DNA of 64,000 nucleotides from JACMLX01 sp040384325 (GTDB taxonomy: Bacteria > Gemmatimonadota > Gemmatimonadetes > Gemmatimonadales > Gemmatimonadaceae), in NCBI GenBank assembly GCA_040384325.1, contig JAZKJL010000003.1:124001-188000 (forward strand). The letters run 5' to 3'. Below are positions 50,818 through 60,323 of the stretch, one piece after another. The notes beneath the pieces were generated by a model, which searched no databases, was not told where the DNA came from, and saw nothing but the letters and a program-made list of their open reading frames with translations. The number at the start of each line of letters is the position of its first letter. The stretch's first letter is position 1. The translations under genes and the position numbers were made by a program.

Positions 50818-52275
50818 TCACGCGTACGCCCCGCCGCGCATCGCGCGACGTGAGGCCAGCACGTGATCGCGCGTCACCGTGGCGTCCTTCAGGTCCCGGG
50901 CATCACGCTCGGCCAGGTCGCGAATGCGCTTCGCGGCCGAGATGCGGATCAGCACCGGCTGCTCCTCGAGCAGTTCCTGCAGCGCCGCGTTGGCCTCGTC
51001 GGTCCACGGCAGCTCCTGGTGCAGGCGCGATGGCGTGGCCTCGACCCTGTCCATGTCGGTGGCCAGCGGCAGGATGTTGAACAGCGCATCGAACAGCGCG
51101 TTGCAGACTTCCTGGATCAGGTACGTGGCGCCGGAATACCCCATGAACGGCGTGCCGAGATGCCGGCGGATGATCGCGCCGGGGAACGAGGCCGGGATGT
51201 ACATCGCGCGCGAACCCTGTTCCGCCATGTACATCCGTTCGTTGTAGCTGCCGAACATGATCAGCGGCGGGGTGGTGCGGATCGCCTCGCGCACCGCTGC
51301 GTTGTCCGGCTTCACCCCCGGCCGACGCGCGAACGCGAAGGTGCAGGGCAGGCCCATCTCGGTCTCGAGGAAGTGCCGCACGCCGCGCGAATACGTCTCG
51401 TTGGCGACGATCGCGAAGCTCGCCGTGCCGAAGAAATCCTGCGTCACGCTGCGCCACAGATCCCACAGCGGCTTGATCGTGGTGTGCTTCTCCTTCTGGA
51501 TGAAGGGCTCGGGGTCAAGTCCAAGCAGCTCACCGAGTTTGCGCAGGAACTTCGTGGTCGAGTGGAGGCCGATCGGGGCCTGCAGGTACGGCTTGTCGAG
51601 TGACTCGCAGAGCATGCGCCCGAACTCGCGGTACATGCAGACGTTCACGTCGCCGTCCACCAGGCGCGGCACGTCGGCGAGATGGCTGCCGAGCGGGAAC
51701 ACCATGTTGATCTCGGCCCCGATCCCTTCCACCAGGCGGCGGATCTCGGCCAGGTCACTCCAGGTGTTGAAGTAGCCGTACATCGGGCCGATCAGGTTCA
51801 CCCGCGGCTTGGCACCGGCAGCGCGCTCGGTGCGCTTCGGCATCACGCCCTTCTTCAAACCGTATTCGGTCCAGAGCCAGTACAGCGCGCGATCGGCGGC
51901 CTGCCACTGGTCCTCGTCGATGGTGCGCGGCAGGAAGCGGACGATGTTCGTGCCTTCCGGCGTCACACCACCGCCGATCATCTCGGCGATGCTGCCGGTG
52001 ACCACCACCGCCGGCAACTCGGGATCGAGCGTGGTGTGCGCGCGGCGCATCGCGCCTTCGGTGCCGTGCTGACCGAGTTCCTCCTCGGAGAGCCCAGTGA
52101 CCACCACCGGCAACTCGTGCGGCGGCAGCGCATCGGTGTAATGCAGCACCGAGGTCACGGGCAGGTTCTCGCACCCCACCGGACCATCGATGACGACCTG
52201 CAATCCCTTGATGGCGGTGAAGGCGTAGACAGCGCCCCAGTAGCCGCCAGCGCGATCGTGATCGAGCACCAGCAT
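50818..52275 (-). CDS. bchZ: Chlorophyllide reductase subunit Z
   Basis: BchZ and BchY form the NifDK-like part of chlorophyllide a reductase, which reduces ring B. The 485-residue product has MLVLDHDRAGGYWGAVYAFT at the N terminus, then VIDGPVGCENLPVTSVLHYT with a cluster cysteine, and VTGSIAEMIGGGVTPEGT. It starts at an ATG overlapping the bchY stop (TGATG). Confidence 0.95.
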   Translation of the reverse strand: MLVLDHDRAGGYWGAVYAFTAIKGLQVVIDGPVGCENLPVTSVLHYTDALPPHELPVVVTGLSEEELGQHGTEGAMRRAHTTLDPELPAVVVTGSIAEMIGGGVTPEGTNIVRFLPRTIDEDQWQAADRALYWLWTEYGLKKGVMPKRTERAAGAKPRVNLIGPMYGYFNTWSDLAEIRRLVEGIGAEINMVFPLGSHLADVPRLVDGDVNVCMYREFGRMLCESLDKPYLQAPIGLHSTTKFLRKLGELLGLDPEPFIQKEKHTTIKPLWDLWRSVTQDFFGTASFAIVANETYSRGVRHFLETEMGLPCTFAFARRPGVKPDNAAVREAIRTTPPLIMFGSYNERMYMAEQGSRAMYIPASFPGAIIRRHLGTPFMGYSGATYLIQEVCNALFDALFNILPLATDMDRVEATPSRLHQELPWTDEANAALQELLEEQPVLIRISAAKRIRDLAERDARDLKDATVTRDHVLASRRAMRGGAYA

Positions 52276-53891
52276 CAGACCATCTCCTCGGCCTTGCGTG
52301 CCTTGGCCATCTTGGCGAGGTGCCGCTTGTAGTGATCGCGGAACTCCGGACGATCCACCGGCACCTCTTCCCACACGCCGGCGTTGTGGCCTTCACCGAC
52401 ACCGTCGAAGAAGGCCTTCATCTCGTCGAAGCGGTGCTGGTTGCCGAGCGCCGCGTTGATCACGGTGGCCAGCGACCCGGCCCCGGCGGGACCCATCAAC
52501 GGGCGCGCCGAGATCAGGTTGGTGAAGTAGAGCGACGGAATGCCGAGCTCCTTCGCCTTCTGCACCACCGGCGTGGTGCCGATCGCGAGGTCCGGCCGGA
52601 ACGCTTCCATCGCCTGCAGGTCCTGTTCGAGCGAGGCACGGTATTGCACGTGCACGCCGCGCGCCTCGAGCCAGTCGCGATCGGCCGCGCTCCACTGCGT
52701 GCGCGGGCAGGCGGTGCCGACGTACCGCAGGTCGGCGCCGCTTTCCACCAGCAGGCGCGCCACCAGCAACTCGGATCCTTCGTAGCCGCTCATCGTGATG
52801 CGGCCCTTGATCGGCTTCGCCGCCAGTGCGGCCTTGATCGCCGGGAGCACGCCGTTCTGCGCAGCCGCGATGCGATCCGCGCTGACGCCGGCGGCTTCAC
52901 CGATGTTGCGCAGCCAGTCGGCGGTGCCATCGTGTCCCACCGGGGCCGAACCCACGATCGGACGGCTGATGTACTCGAATTCGCGGAACGAGGCGGTGTA
53001 GAACGGGTGGATGGCGGCGACCACTGCGCAGTCGAGCGCCGCGTACAGCTCACGCCATTCACGCGTCGGCACCACCGGTCCGGCCGCGAGGCCGAGTGGA
53101 GCGAGCAACATGCCGATGCCGACCGGATCGGCGGGGAACATCTCGCCCACCAGCGTCACCGTCGGCTTGTCGCTGCGACCGCCGCGCGGTGCGGCCACCG
53201 GGCCCTGCTCGGCTTCGGTGCGCGCATAACGAAGCATCGCGCCGCAGAGCACGTCCTTCGCCTCGGCATGTGTCGGCACGCCGAAGCCCGGCACGTCGAT
53301 GCCGATGATGCGCACGCCGTTGATCTCCTTCGGCAGCAGCTGCAGTGGCACACCCGACGCCGTCGGCACGCAGAGATTGGTGATCACGATCGCGTCGTAG
53401 AGATCCGGGTCGGCCATCTTGTAGACGGCGTCACGGATGTCCTCGAAGAGCTGGCCGGTGACCAGGGTCTCGGAGTTGAACGGCACGTAGCCGACGGTGC
53501 GTCGTGCACCGTAGAAATGGCTGGTGAACGTGAGCCCGTAGACGCAACACGCCGAGCCACTGAGGATGGTGGCGGTGCGCCGCATGCGCAGTCCGACGCG
53601 CAACGACCCGAAGGCCGGGCACATCGACTGCGGCTGGTCGTGCGGTCCCTTCGGATAGTCGGCAGCGTACTGCTCCAGGATGCCGCCCTTGCCGCTGGCC
53701 ATCGCCGCCGCCTTCATCTGCTCGGCGCCGGAGTGACAACCCACGCCATCCGTCGCCGGGGCGGTCATCACCGGCAGGGCCGCGCGCGTGCTGGAAGGCG
53801 TATCGATGCCGGTCGCCTGCTGGCCATCGTTCGCCATCGGTGCCGCTGCCGCACCGTCGTAGGCGATCTCTCGGTTCGGTGTCGTGATCAT
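52275..53891 (-). CDS. bchY: Chlorophyllide reductase subunit Y
   Basis: The product of about 538 residues has cluster cysteines in QSMCPAFGSLRVG, LSGSACCVYGLTFTSH and ITNLCVPTASGVPL, typical of BchY. About 60 residues at the N terminus are of low complexity. I chose the ATG at 53891 (MITTPNREIAYDG), 28 bases after bchX; a TTG at 53939 would overlap bchX by 20 bases and is less likely. Confidence 0.93.
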   Translation of the reverse strand: MITTPNREIAYDGAAAAPMANDGQQATGIDTPSSTRAALPVMTAPATDGVGCHSGAEQMKAAAMASGKGGILEQYAADYPKGPHDQPQSMCPAFGSLRVGLRMRRTATILSGSACCVYGLTFTSHFYGARRTVGYVPFNSETLVTGQLFEDIRDAVYKMADPDLYDAIVITNLCVPTASGVPLQLLPKEINGVRIIGIDVPGFGVPTHAEAKDVLCGAMLRYARTEAEQGPVAAPRGGRSDKPTVTLVGEMFPADPVGIGMLLAPLGLAAGPVVPTREWRELYAALDCAVVAAIHPFYTASFREFEYISRPIVGSAPVGHDGTADWLRNIGEAAGVSADRIAAAQNGVLPAIKAALAAKPIKGRITMSGYEGSELLVARLLVESGADLRYVGTACPRTQWSAADRDWLEARGVHVQYRASLEQDLQAMEAFRPDLAIGTTPVVQKAKELGIPSLYFTNLISARPLMGPAGAGSLATVINAALGNQHRFDEMKAFFDGVGEGHNAGVWEEVPVDRPEFRDHYKRHLAKMAKARKAEEMV

Positions 53892-53919
53892 CTCGTCACC
53901 CGACGTGGAATGCACTGGT

Positions 53920-54939
53920 TCAGACGGTGTCGTAGACAACTTCGAGCGTGGCCTTGTTCAGTTCTTCGCGGCCGCACATGTCGAGGAAGCTGGCCGGCTC
54001 GAGGACGACGTTGCGCCCCACGGTGTCGGCCGAAAACAGGTTCAGTAGCTCGTCCTGCGTGAGCGGGTGCGGACGCACCGGCGGCGCATCGGCGACGTTC
54101 TGTGCCAGCTCCGCGAACAGGCTGCCCCACTCGCCACCGGGAATGCCGATGATCTCGTAGTTGGCGCTCTTCTTCCGGATGTCGTCGTTGGCCGGGATCT
54201 TGGCGAGGATCGGGATGCCGACCTTGTTGGCGAAGGCCTCGGCCTCACCGGTGCCGTCATCCTTGTTGATCACCACACCGGCCACGCCCACGTTGCCGCC
54301 CAGCTTGCGGAAGTATTCCACCGCCGAGCAGACGTTGTTGGCGACGTAGAGCGATTGCAGGTCGTTGGACGCGACGACGATGACCTTCTGGCACATGTCG
54401 CGCGCGATCGGCAGGCCGAAGCCGCCGCACACCACGTCGCCGAGGAAGTCGAGCAGCACGAAGTCGAAGCCCCACTCGTGGAAGCCGAGTTTCTCGAGCG
54501 TCTCGAAGCCGTGGATGATGCCGCGCCCGCCGCAGCCGCGTCCCACTTCCGGCCCACCGAGTTCCATCGCGAAGACACCGTCGCGCTTGAAGCAGACGTC
54601 GCCGATGGCGACCTGCTCACCGGCCAGCTTCTTCTTCGACGACGTCTCGATGATCGTCGGGCAGGCCTTGCCGCCGAAGAGCAGCGAGGTGGTGTCGCTC
54701 TTGGGATCGCAGCCGATCAGCAGCGTCTTCTTGCCCTGCTGCGCCATCATGTACGAGAGGTTGGCGAGCGTGAAGCTCTTGCCGATGCCTCCCTTGCCGT
54801 AGATCGCGATGATCTGCGTTTCCTTGGTGACGGGGCGTTCCTCGATCGGCGCGTCGTCCGGGGCGGCCGCTTCGTCGCGCAGCGTCTGGTGCATCTTCGC
54901 CAGCACGTCGTCCTGGGCGGGGGCCTGCTGTGTGCTCAT
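53920..54939 (-). CDS. bchX: Chlorophyllide reductase ATPase subunit X
   Basis: BchX is the NifH-like electron donor to BchYZ. The 339-residue product has the P-loop IYGKGGIGKSFTLANLS near 47-63, cluster cysteines C136 (GRGCGGRGI) and C171 (DVVCGGFGLP), and GCDPKSDTT. Its ATG overlaps the bchC stop. It is clearly distinct from BchL at 37 kb, whose P-loop ends KSTTSSN. Confidence 0.96.
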   Translation of the reverse strand: MSTQQAPAQDDVLAKMHQTLRDEAAAPDDAPIEERPVTKETQIIAIYGKGGIGKSFTLANLSYMMAQQGKKTLLIGCDPKSDTTSLLFGGKACPTIIETSSKKKLAGEQVAIGDVCFKRDGVFAMELGGPEVGRGCGGRGIIHGFETLEKLGFHEWGFDFVLLDFLGDVVCGGFGLPIARDMCQKVIVVASNDLQSLYVANNVCSAVEYFRKLGGNVGVAGVVINKDDGTGEAEAFANKVGIPILAKIPANDDIRKKSANYEIIGIPGGEWGSLFAELAQNVADAPPVRPHPLTQDELLNLFSADTVGRNVVLEPASFLDMCGREELNKATLEVVYDTV

Positions 54940-55880
54940 GCCGGGTGACTCCAGTTGAGGATCATCTTGACACACGTCGGATCACCGAACGCCGTGGCAT
55001 AGGCCTGCGCTGCATCGGCGGCGGGCATGCGGTGCGTGATGATGTTGTCCAGCGACAGCTCGCCGCTGCCGGCCATCGCGGTCACGTGCGCGAGGTCAGT
55101 GGGCGTGAATTCGGCAGCGATCTTCAGCTGCATGGCGCGCATGAACGCGAGCGGAAAGGCGAACTGCACCGGCTCGTGATAGAAGCCGCCGAGCACGATC
55201 TCTCCCTGGCGTGCGAGTCGCGGCACCAGCGTGTCGAGAATGCCGGTGGCTCCGCTCAGCTCGAGGATGCGCTGGTAATCGCGGCGCGGATCGTGGTCGG
55301 GATGGACGACCGTGTACCCCTCGGCCCCGCTCACGCGCGCCGGGTTGATCTCCCACACCGTCGGCGCGTCGCCGCCCAATGCGACCACCAGGCGTGCGGC
55401 AAGTCGCGCCAGCGAACCGTGGCCGACGATGAGCTGCGGTGGCGCGCCGTCGGTGAACGTGCGGAGCGCGTGCAATGCCGTGGCAGCGAGCGAGAGCAGG
55501 ATGCCGCGATCACCGAGGCCGGTCGGCACCAGATGCGTGCGATCGCCGGCGACCATCAGCGTCTCTGCCGCGCCACCGAACAATCCGCGCATCGGGCCGA
55601 AGCATCGTGCGCCGGCCACGAAGACGATGTCACCGACGGCGCGGTGTGATGTCGGCCCGGCGTGCGTGATGACGCCGATGCTTTCGTAACCGGGAACGAG
55701 CGGATAGCCGAGCCCGGGGAAGGGTGGCATGGTGCCCGTATAGAGGAGTCGCTCGGTGCCGGTACTGATGCCGGTGTGTTGCACGGCGATCAGGACATCG
55801 GCGTCGCCAGGCTCGTCGATCGGCAACGTTCGCAGTGCGAGCGATTGCGGTTCGTCGAACACGACAGCGAGAGCGTTCAC
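54936..55880 (-). CDS. bchC: Bacteriochlorophyllide a dehydrogenase
   Basis: BchC oxidises the C3 hydroxyethyl group to acetyl, the step after BchF and BchXYZ. The 314-residue product belongs to the medium-chain dehydrogenases but lacks the structural zinc cysteines. It has QHTGISTGTERLLYTGTMPP, PGYESIGVITHAGP and a nucleotide-binding VGHGSLARLAARLV. The GTG at 55880 has GGAGAAG at seven bases and is preferred over an upstream ATG that would lie inside the operator. It leads the bchCXYZ operon. Confidence 0.93.
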   Translation of the reverse strand: MNALAVVFDEPQSLALRTLPIDEPGDADVLIAVQHTGISTGTERLLYTGTMPPFPGLGYPLVPGYESIGVITHAGPTSHRAVGDIVFVAGARCFGPMRGLFGGAAETLMVAGDRTHLVPTGLGDRGILLSLAATALHALRTFTDGAPPQLIVGHGSLARLAARLVVALGGDAPTVWEINPARVSGAEGYTVVHPDHDPRRDYQRILELSGATGILDTLVPRLARQGEIVLGGFYHEPVQFAFPLAFMRAMQLKIAAEFTPTDLAHVTAMAGSGELSLDNIITHRMPAADAAQAYATAFGDPTCVKMILNWSHPA

Positions 55881-55919
55881 TCGGCTTCTCCGACGGCGGG
55901 GTGCATTCAGGGGGACATG

Positions 55920-55963
55920 TGTCAACCTACCCGTACAACACGGACCGTCAATAAAGGTTGACG
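55920..55963 (-). promoter_or_regulatory. bchC promoter with paired PpsR-type operators
   Basis: Two palindromes are separated by exactly eight bases: TGTCAACCTACCCGTACA at 55920-55937 (TGT-N12-ACA) and CGTCAATAAAGGTTGACG at 55946-55963. On the minus strand the second provides a -35 TTGACG (plus 55946-55951), and after 16 bases a -10-like TAGGTT (plus 55924-55929) lies in the first. The predicted transcript would start about 37 bases before the bchC GTG. Tandem CrtJ sites eight bases apart are known at bchC of Rhodobacter. Confidence 0.8.
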
Positions 55964-56069
55964 GTTTTTCGGGACGCGAGTTCGGGTGCGGAATCCGTCG
56001 TCTTTCGGCACCGGAAGCTGCGCGTGCGGCGGGGCAGAAACCCCACGCGACAAGCTTCGACGGTTACCT

Positions 56070-57275
56070 CTACGCCTGCGCCGCGATGATGCCGGTGTGG
56101 ACCGGATACCGCGTTGGCACGATGCGCGTACGGGAGAAGCCGGCCGCCCGCAGCAGGGCCTGGTGCTGTGCGATGGTCCTCGCGCGCCCACGGCCCATCG
56201 CGAACAGGTAGAGGCCGAAATACGCATCGCCCACCCGCTCCGCGCCGCGAATGCCCGAGAACGGCTCGACGACCAGCAGCGTCCCGCCGGGCTCGAGCGA
56301 TTCGCGCACCCGGCGCAGCACCGTCAGCGCGACTTCGTCGCCATGGTCGAGCAGCACCCGCACCAGCGTGATCAGGTCGGCACCCACCGGCAACGCGTCG
56401 GTCTGGAAATTCCCGGCGTGCACCTTGGCCCGGTCACCCAGGCCATTCTTGGCGAGCTCGGCCTTCGCGTGGACGGCCACCGCCGGCAGGTCGAACAGCA
56501 TCAGGTCGAGGTTTGGGGCGCGCGCACCCATCAGGGTCAGGAACGCGCCAATGCCTCCACCCACATCCAGCAACCGGCGGTGCCGCGCCACCGGATACGC
56601 ATCCACCACCTCCTCGGCCAGCGGCGGCACGGTGGACGCCATCAGGTCGCTGTACCGGGCGGCCGCGACCGGATCCACGTCCTCCGGTCGGCCGGCCTCG
56701 CCGTACGGGAAGTAGGCGGCGATGGCGGTCTGGCTGCGGTGCGGGTCGCGGAGCATCGCCACCGGGTCCAGCAAGTCGCGATAGAGCAACTGGTTGTGCT
56801 CGATCAGCTTCTCCAGCCCGGTGCTCGGCGCGATCGAGGCGCCGTTGACCGTCAGGCGCCAGCGGCCGTCCTGCGTGGCCTCGAGGAGGTCGAGGGCGCT
56901 GGCCGCACGCACCAGGCGCTCCGTCCCCTCCAGCGGCAGGCCGACGGCGACGGCGATTTCGGCCATCGTCAGTGGCCCGTTCCGCAGCTTGCCGAAGAGA
57001 TTGAGCTGGACCCCGGCGTAGAGCACCTGCGAGTAGACGAAACCGCTGCAGAGGTCGAAGAGCTCCCGGGCGTGCCGCCTGGCGATGAAGCGGGTGAGGA
57101 AGAAGGAGCCGGCCCAGCGCTGGAATCCGGGCGAGGCGGCCATCCGGTTCCGCCAGTCGGCGATGCGGTCGGCCAGCGACAGGCGCGGCACCGGCACCTC
57201 GATGCGGTCCCGCAGTCCGGGAACCAGCGGTGGGGCCGCAGTGGCGACGGCCGACGGCTTGATGCGATCAGACAT
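56070..57275 (-). CDS. crtF: Hydroxyneurosporene/demethylspheroidene O-methyltransferase
   Basis: CrtF methylates the tertiary hydroxyl of acyclic carotenoids. The 401-residue product has a winged-helix dimerisation domain (MAEIAVAVGLPLEGTERLVR) and the SAM-binding motif HRRLLDVGGGIGAFLTLMG, then VRVLLDHGDEVALTVL with the catalytic histidine. The ATG at 57275 is chosen as the first methionine of conserved character. It is upstream of bchCXYZ as in purple bacteria, with a 190-base gap that contains the bchC promoter. Confidence 0.9.
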   Translation of the reverse strand: MSDRIKPSAVATAAPPLVPGLRDRIEVPVPRLSLADRIADWRNRMAASPGFQRWAGSFFLTRFIARRHARELFDLCSGFVYSQVLYAGVQLNLFGKLRNGPLTMAEIAVAVGLPLEGTERLVRAASALDLLEATQDGRWRLTVNGASIAPSTGLEKLIEHNQLLYRDLLDPVAMLRDPHRSQTAIAAYFPYGEAGRPEDVDPVAAARYSDLMASTVPPLAEEVVDAYPVARHRRLLDVGGGIGAFLTLMGARAPNLDLMLFDLPAVAVHAKAELAKNGLGDRAKVHAGNFQTDALPVGADLITLVRVLLDHGDEVALTVLRRVRESLEPGGTLLVVEPFSGIRGAERVGDAYFGLYLFAMGRGRARTIAQHQALLRAAGFSRTRIVPTRYPVHTGIIAAQA

Positions 57276-57351
57276 GAAAAGACGGTCCGGTCCTGACGGA
57301 AAAGGGGCGAGCACCGAGCCGGCATGAGCCGACCTCGCCGGATTGCTGCTC

Positions 57352-57394
57352 TGTCATGCAAGCAAAACAGCCACTCTGTCAAGCTTGCTGGACG
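57352..57394 (-). promoter_or_regulatory. crtF promoter region with paired PpsR-type operators
   Basis: TGTCATGCAAGCAAAACA at 57352-57369 is a TGT-N12-ACA site, and TGTCAAGCTTGCTGGACG at 57377-57394 is a degenerate one, with seven bases between them. On the minus strand the second reads CGTCC...TTGACA, whose inner half gives a -35 TTGACA (plus 57377-57382). The -10 is not clear. The pair lies about 77-120 bases before crtF and about 110-150 bases before the divergent bchI, so it could affect both. Confidence 0.65.
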
Positions 57395-57501
57395 GTGGAG
57401 CCGGGGGCAGCTTCTCCCTGCAGCGGGCCGTCCGGCCACGTCCGACCGTAACAGGCGGGACGACCCACTGACAGTTACTCACCGATCTATCCGGGGCTTG
57501 T

Positions 57502-58539
57502 GTGCGCGTCGCCTTTCCGTTCAGTGCAATCGTAGGGCAGGAGCAGATGAAGCTGGCGCTCCTGATCGCGACGGTCGATCCGTCGGTGGGCGGCGTCCTG
57601 GTGCTGGGTGATCGCGGCACCGGCAAGTCCACCGTGGTCCGGGCGCTCCCGGCGCTCCTGCCGAGCATGAAGGCGGTGGAGGGATGTCGGTACGGCTGCG
57701 ATCCGAGTGCCAACGGCTCGCGCTGCGACGAATGCCGCGAACGGGCCCTCCACGTCGCGCGCGGCAAGCTGCCGGTGACCGACAAGGCGGTGCCGGTGAT
57801 CGACCTTCCCCTCGGCGCCACCGAGGATCGCGTGGTGGGCGCCCTCGACATCGAGAAGGCGCTGCGCAACGGCGAGAAGGCGTTCGAACCCGGCCTGCTG
57901 GCGCGGGCGCACCGCGGCTTCCTCTACGTGGACGAGGTGAACCTGCTCGAGGATCACCTGGTGGACCTGCTGCTCGACGTGGCGCAGACGGGCGAGAACG
58001 TGGTGGAGCGCGACGGTGTGAGCGTGCGGCATCCGGCGCGGTTCGTGCTCGTGGGCAGCGGCAACCCGGAGGAGGGCGACCTGCGCCCGCAGCTGCTGGA
58101 TCGCTTCGGCCTCAGCGTCGAGGTGCGCACCAGTGACGACGTGTCGCAGCGGGTCGACGTGATCCGGCGTCGCGACGCGTTCGAGCGCGACACCGCGAAC
58201 TTCATGGCCAGCTGGGAGGAGGCCGACGCCGCGGTGCGCGCGCGCATCCTCGCCGCACGCAAGCGACTGCCCTCGGTGCAGGTGCCCGATGCGGTGCTGC
58301 ACAAGGCGGTGCAGCTGTGCGTGGAACTCGGCACCGACGGCGTGCGCGGTGAACTGACGCTGTTGCGTGCGGCACGCGCGGCGGCGGCGCTCGATGGCCA
58401 CAAGACCGTCACCAACGCGCACGTGCAGCAGGTGGCGCCGATGGCGCTGCGACATCGCCTGCGGCGCAACGTGCTCGACGAAGGGGGCAGTGGCACCCGC
58501 GTGGCGCGCGCGATCACGGCGATCTACGGCGCAGGCTGA
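57502..58539 (+). CDS. bchI: Magnesium chelatase ATPase subunit I
   Basis: BchI is the AAA+ motor of magnesium chelatase. The 345-residue product has FPFSAIVGQEQMKLALLIA, Walker A VLGDRGTGKSTVVRALP and Walker B GFLYVDEVNLLEDHLVD, with LVGSGNPEEGDLRPQLLDRF as sensor region. It starts at a GTG and overlaps the bchD start. The 226-base upstream gap separates it from crtF. Confidence 0.95.
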   Translation: MRVAFPFSAIVGQEQMKLALLIATVDPSVGGVLVLGDRGTGKSTVVRALPALLPSMKAVEGCRYGCDPSANGSRCDECRERALHVARGKLPVTDKAVPVIDLPLGATEDRVVGALDIEKALRNGEKAFEPGLLARAHRGFLYVDEVNLLEDHLVDLLLDVAQTGENVVERDGVSVRHPARFVLVGSGNPEEGDLRPQLLDRFGLSVEVRTSDDVSQRVDVIRRRDAFERDTANFMASWEEADAAVRARILAARKRLPSVQVPDAVLHKAVQLCVELGTDGVRGELTLLRAARAAAALDGHKTVTNAHVQQVAPMALRHRLRRNVLDEGGSGTRVARAITAIYGAG

Positions 58540-60323
58540 TGACGGTGGCAGTGCCCGTCGCCGCGAGCGCCGCCGATGTCGGCGCGGCGCGTGCGCGCTC
58601 GGTGGCCGCACTCTGTGTGCTGGCGGTCGCGGGTCCGCGCATCGGAGGCATCGTGTTGCGCGACTCGTCGGCGGGGGCGCAGCAGTGGATCGCCGCGCTC
58701 AAGGCGCGCCTGCCTGCCGCGATGCGCGTGCTGCGGCTGCCGTCGTCGGCCACCGACGATCGCATCTTCGGTGGGCTCGACCTGGCGGCCACCATCGCGC
58801 GCGGCACGCCGGTGGCAGAACGCGGCGTGGTGGCGGAGGCGCACGGCGGCATGGTGGTGATCCCGCTCGTCGAACGCATGCCGGTTGCGACCCAGGCTCG
58901 CCTCGGTACAGTGCTCGACACCGGGATCGCACAGGTGCTGCGCGACGGCGTGCGCGCCGAGTTCGAGGCCGAGTTCACGCTGATTGCGATCGACGAGAGT
59001 GAGGAGGACGTGTGGGGCGTGGCGCCACCGCTGCGGGACCGTCTCGCGCTGGTGCTGGATGGTGACGTGCGCGTGGACGAAGCGATGCTGCCCGACGCGC
59101 CGACGATCGCCGCCGCGCGTGCGATGGTGGCGCACGTGCATGCGTCGGACGAGGTGATGATCGGACTCGGCACGCTGTGCGTGGCATTCGGCATCGCGTC
59201 CGAACGCGCGGCACGACATGCGCTGTGGGCGGCGCGCGCACTGGCGGCGCTCGACCAGCGCCGCGACGTGGAGGAAGCCGACGTGGCACTGGCGGCGCAA
59301 CTGGTGCTGGCACCGCGCGCCACGCGCATGCCGTCGCCACCACCGGACGAGGATCAGCCGGAAGAGGAGTCGCCACCGGAACCGGCACCACCCGAGGCGA
59401 CGTCGTCGGAGACACCGCCGGACCAACCCGACGACCGGCCGATGGATGATCGACTGGTGGACGCGGTGACGGCTGCGTTGCCACCCGAGTTGCTGGCGGA
59501 ATTGCTCGCCCGCGCACAGCGCCCGAGCCAGGAGCTGGGCCGTGCCGGTGCCGAGAAGGAGAGCTGGATTCGCGGGCGCCAGGTCGCGGCGCGCCGCGGC
59601 GTGCCTGACGGCGTGCGTCGCCTGCATGTGCTGGAGACGTTGCGCGCCGCCGCGCCATGGCAGCGCGCACGGGCGCGCGCCAGTGCGTTGCGCGACCTGC
59701 CGGTGCGATCGTTGATCGTGGAGCGCGACGACTTCCGCATCCGTCGCTACGTGGAGCGTGCGGGGACGTCGGTGATCTTCGTGGTGGATGCATCCGGCTC
59801 GGCGGCCGCGCAGCGCCTCGGCGAAGCGAAGGGTGCCGTCGAGGCATTGCTGGCCGAGAGTTATGCGCGACGGGATCGTGTGTCGCTGATCGCGTTCCGC
59901 GGCACCACGGCGGAGGTGCTGCTGCCACCCACGCGGGCGCTGGCGCGTGCGCGCAAGCTGCTGGCGTCGCTGCCTGGCGGCGGCGGGACACCGCTGGCGA
60001 CGGCGATCGACACGGCACTGATCGCCGGTGTGTCGGCGCGGCGCGCCGGCACGCTGCCGGTGGTGGTGTTCCTCACCGATGGCCGGGCCAACGTGGCGCG
60101 CGACGGCAAGGGCGGGCGCGCCGAGTCGATGCGCGATGCGCTGGACGCCGCGTCGAAGTTCCGGCAAGGCAACCTGGCGGCGGTGCTGATCGACACCTCA
60201 CCGCGCCCGGAGCCGATGGCGCGTCGGATCGCCGAGGCGCTGAGTGCGCGCTACGTGCCGCTGCCCGTGGTGGATGCGCGTGCGATCGCGGGCGCGGTGG
60301 CATTGGCGAAGGAGGTGGCATGA
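58539..60323 (+). CDS. bchD: Magnesium chelatase subunit D
   Basis: The 594-residue product has an N-terminal degenerate AAA domain, an acidic proline-rich linker (about residues 265-305, rich in E, D and P), and a C-terminal von Willebrand A domain with the MIDAS motif FVVDASGSAAAQRLGEAKGA and TPLATAIDTAL. BchD forms the ring complex with BchI that drives insertion of Mg by BchH. It overlaps bchI (TGATG) and puhE (ATGA). Confidence 0.94.
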   Translation: MTVAVPVAASAADVGAARARSVAALCVLAVAGPRIGGIVLRDSSAGAQQWIAALKARLPAAMRVLRLPSSATDDRIFGGLDLAATIARGTPVAERGVVAEAHGGMVVIPLVERMPVATQARLGTVLDTGIAQVLRDGVRAEFEAEFTLIAIDESEEDVWGVAPPLRDRLALVLDGDVRVDEAMLPDAPTIAAARAMVAHVHASDEVMIGLGTLCVAFGIASERAARHALWAARALAALDQRRDVEEADVALAAQLVLAPRATRMPSPPPDEDQPEEESPPEPAPPEATSSETPPDQPDDRPMDDRLVDAVTAALPPELLAELLARAQRPSQELGRAGAEKESWIRGRQVAARRGVPDGVRRLHVLETLRAAAPWQRARARASALRDLPVRSLIVERDDFRIRRYVERAGTSVIFVVDASGSAAAQRLGEAKGAVEALLAESYARRDRVSLIAFRGTTAEVLLPPTRALARARKLLASLPGGGGTPLATAIDTALIAGVSARRAGTLPVVVFLTDGRANVARDGKGGRAESMRDALDAASKFRQGNLAAVLIDTSPRPEPMARRIAEALSARYVPLPVVDARAIAGAVALAKEVA

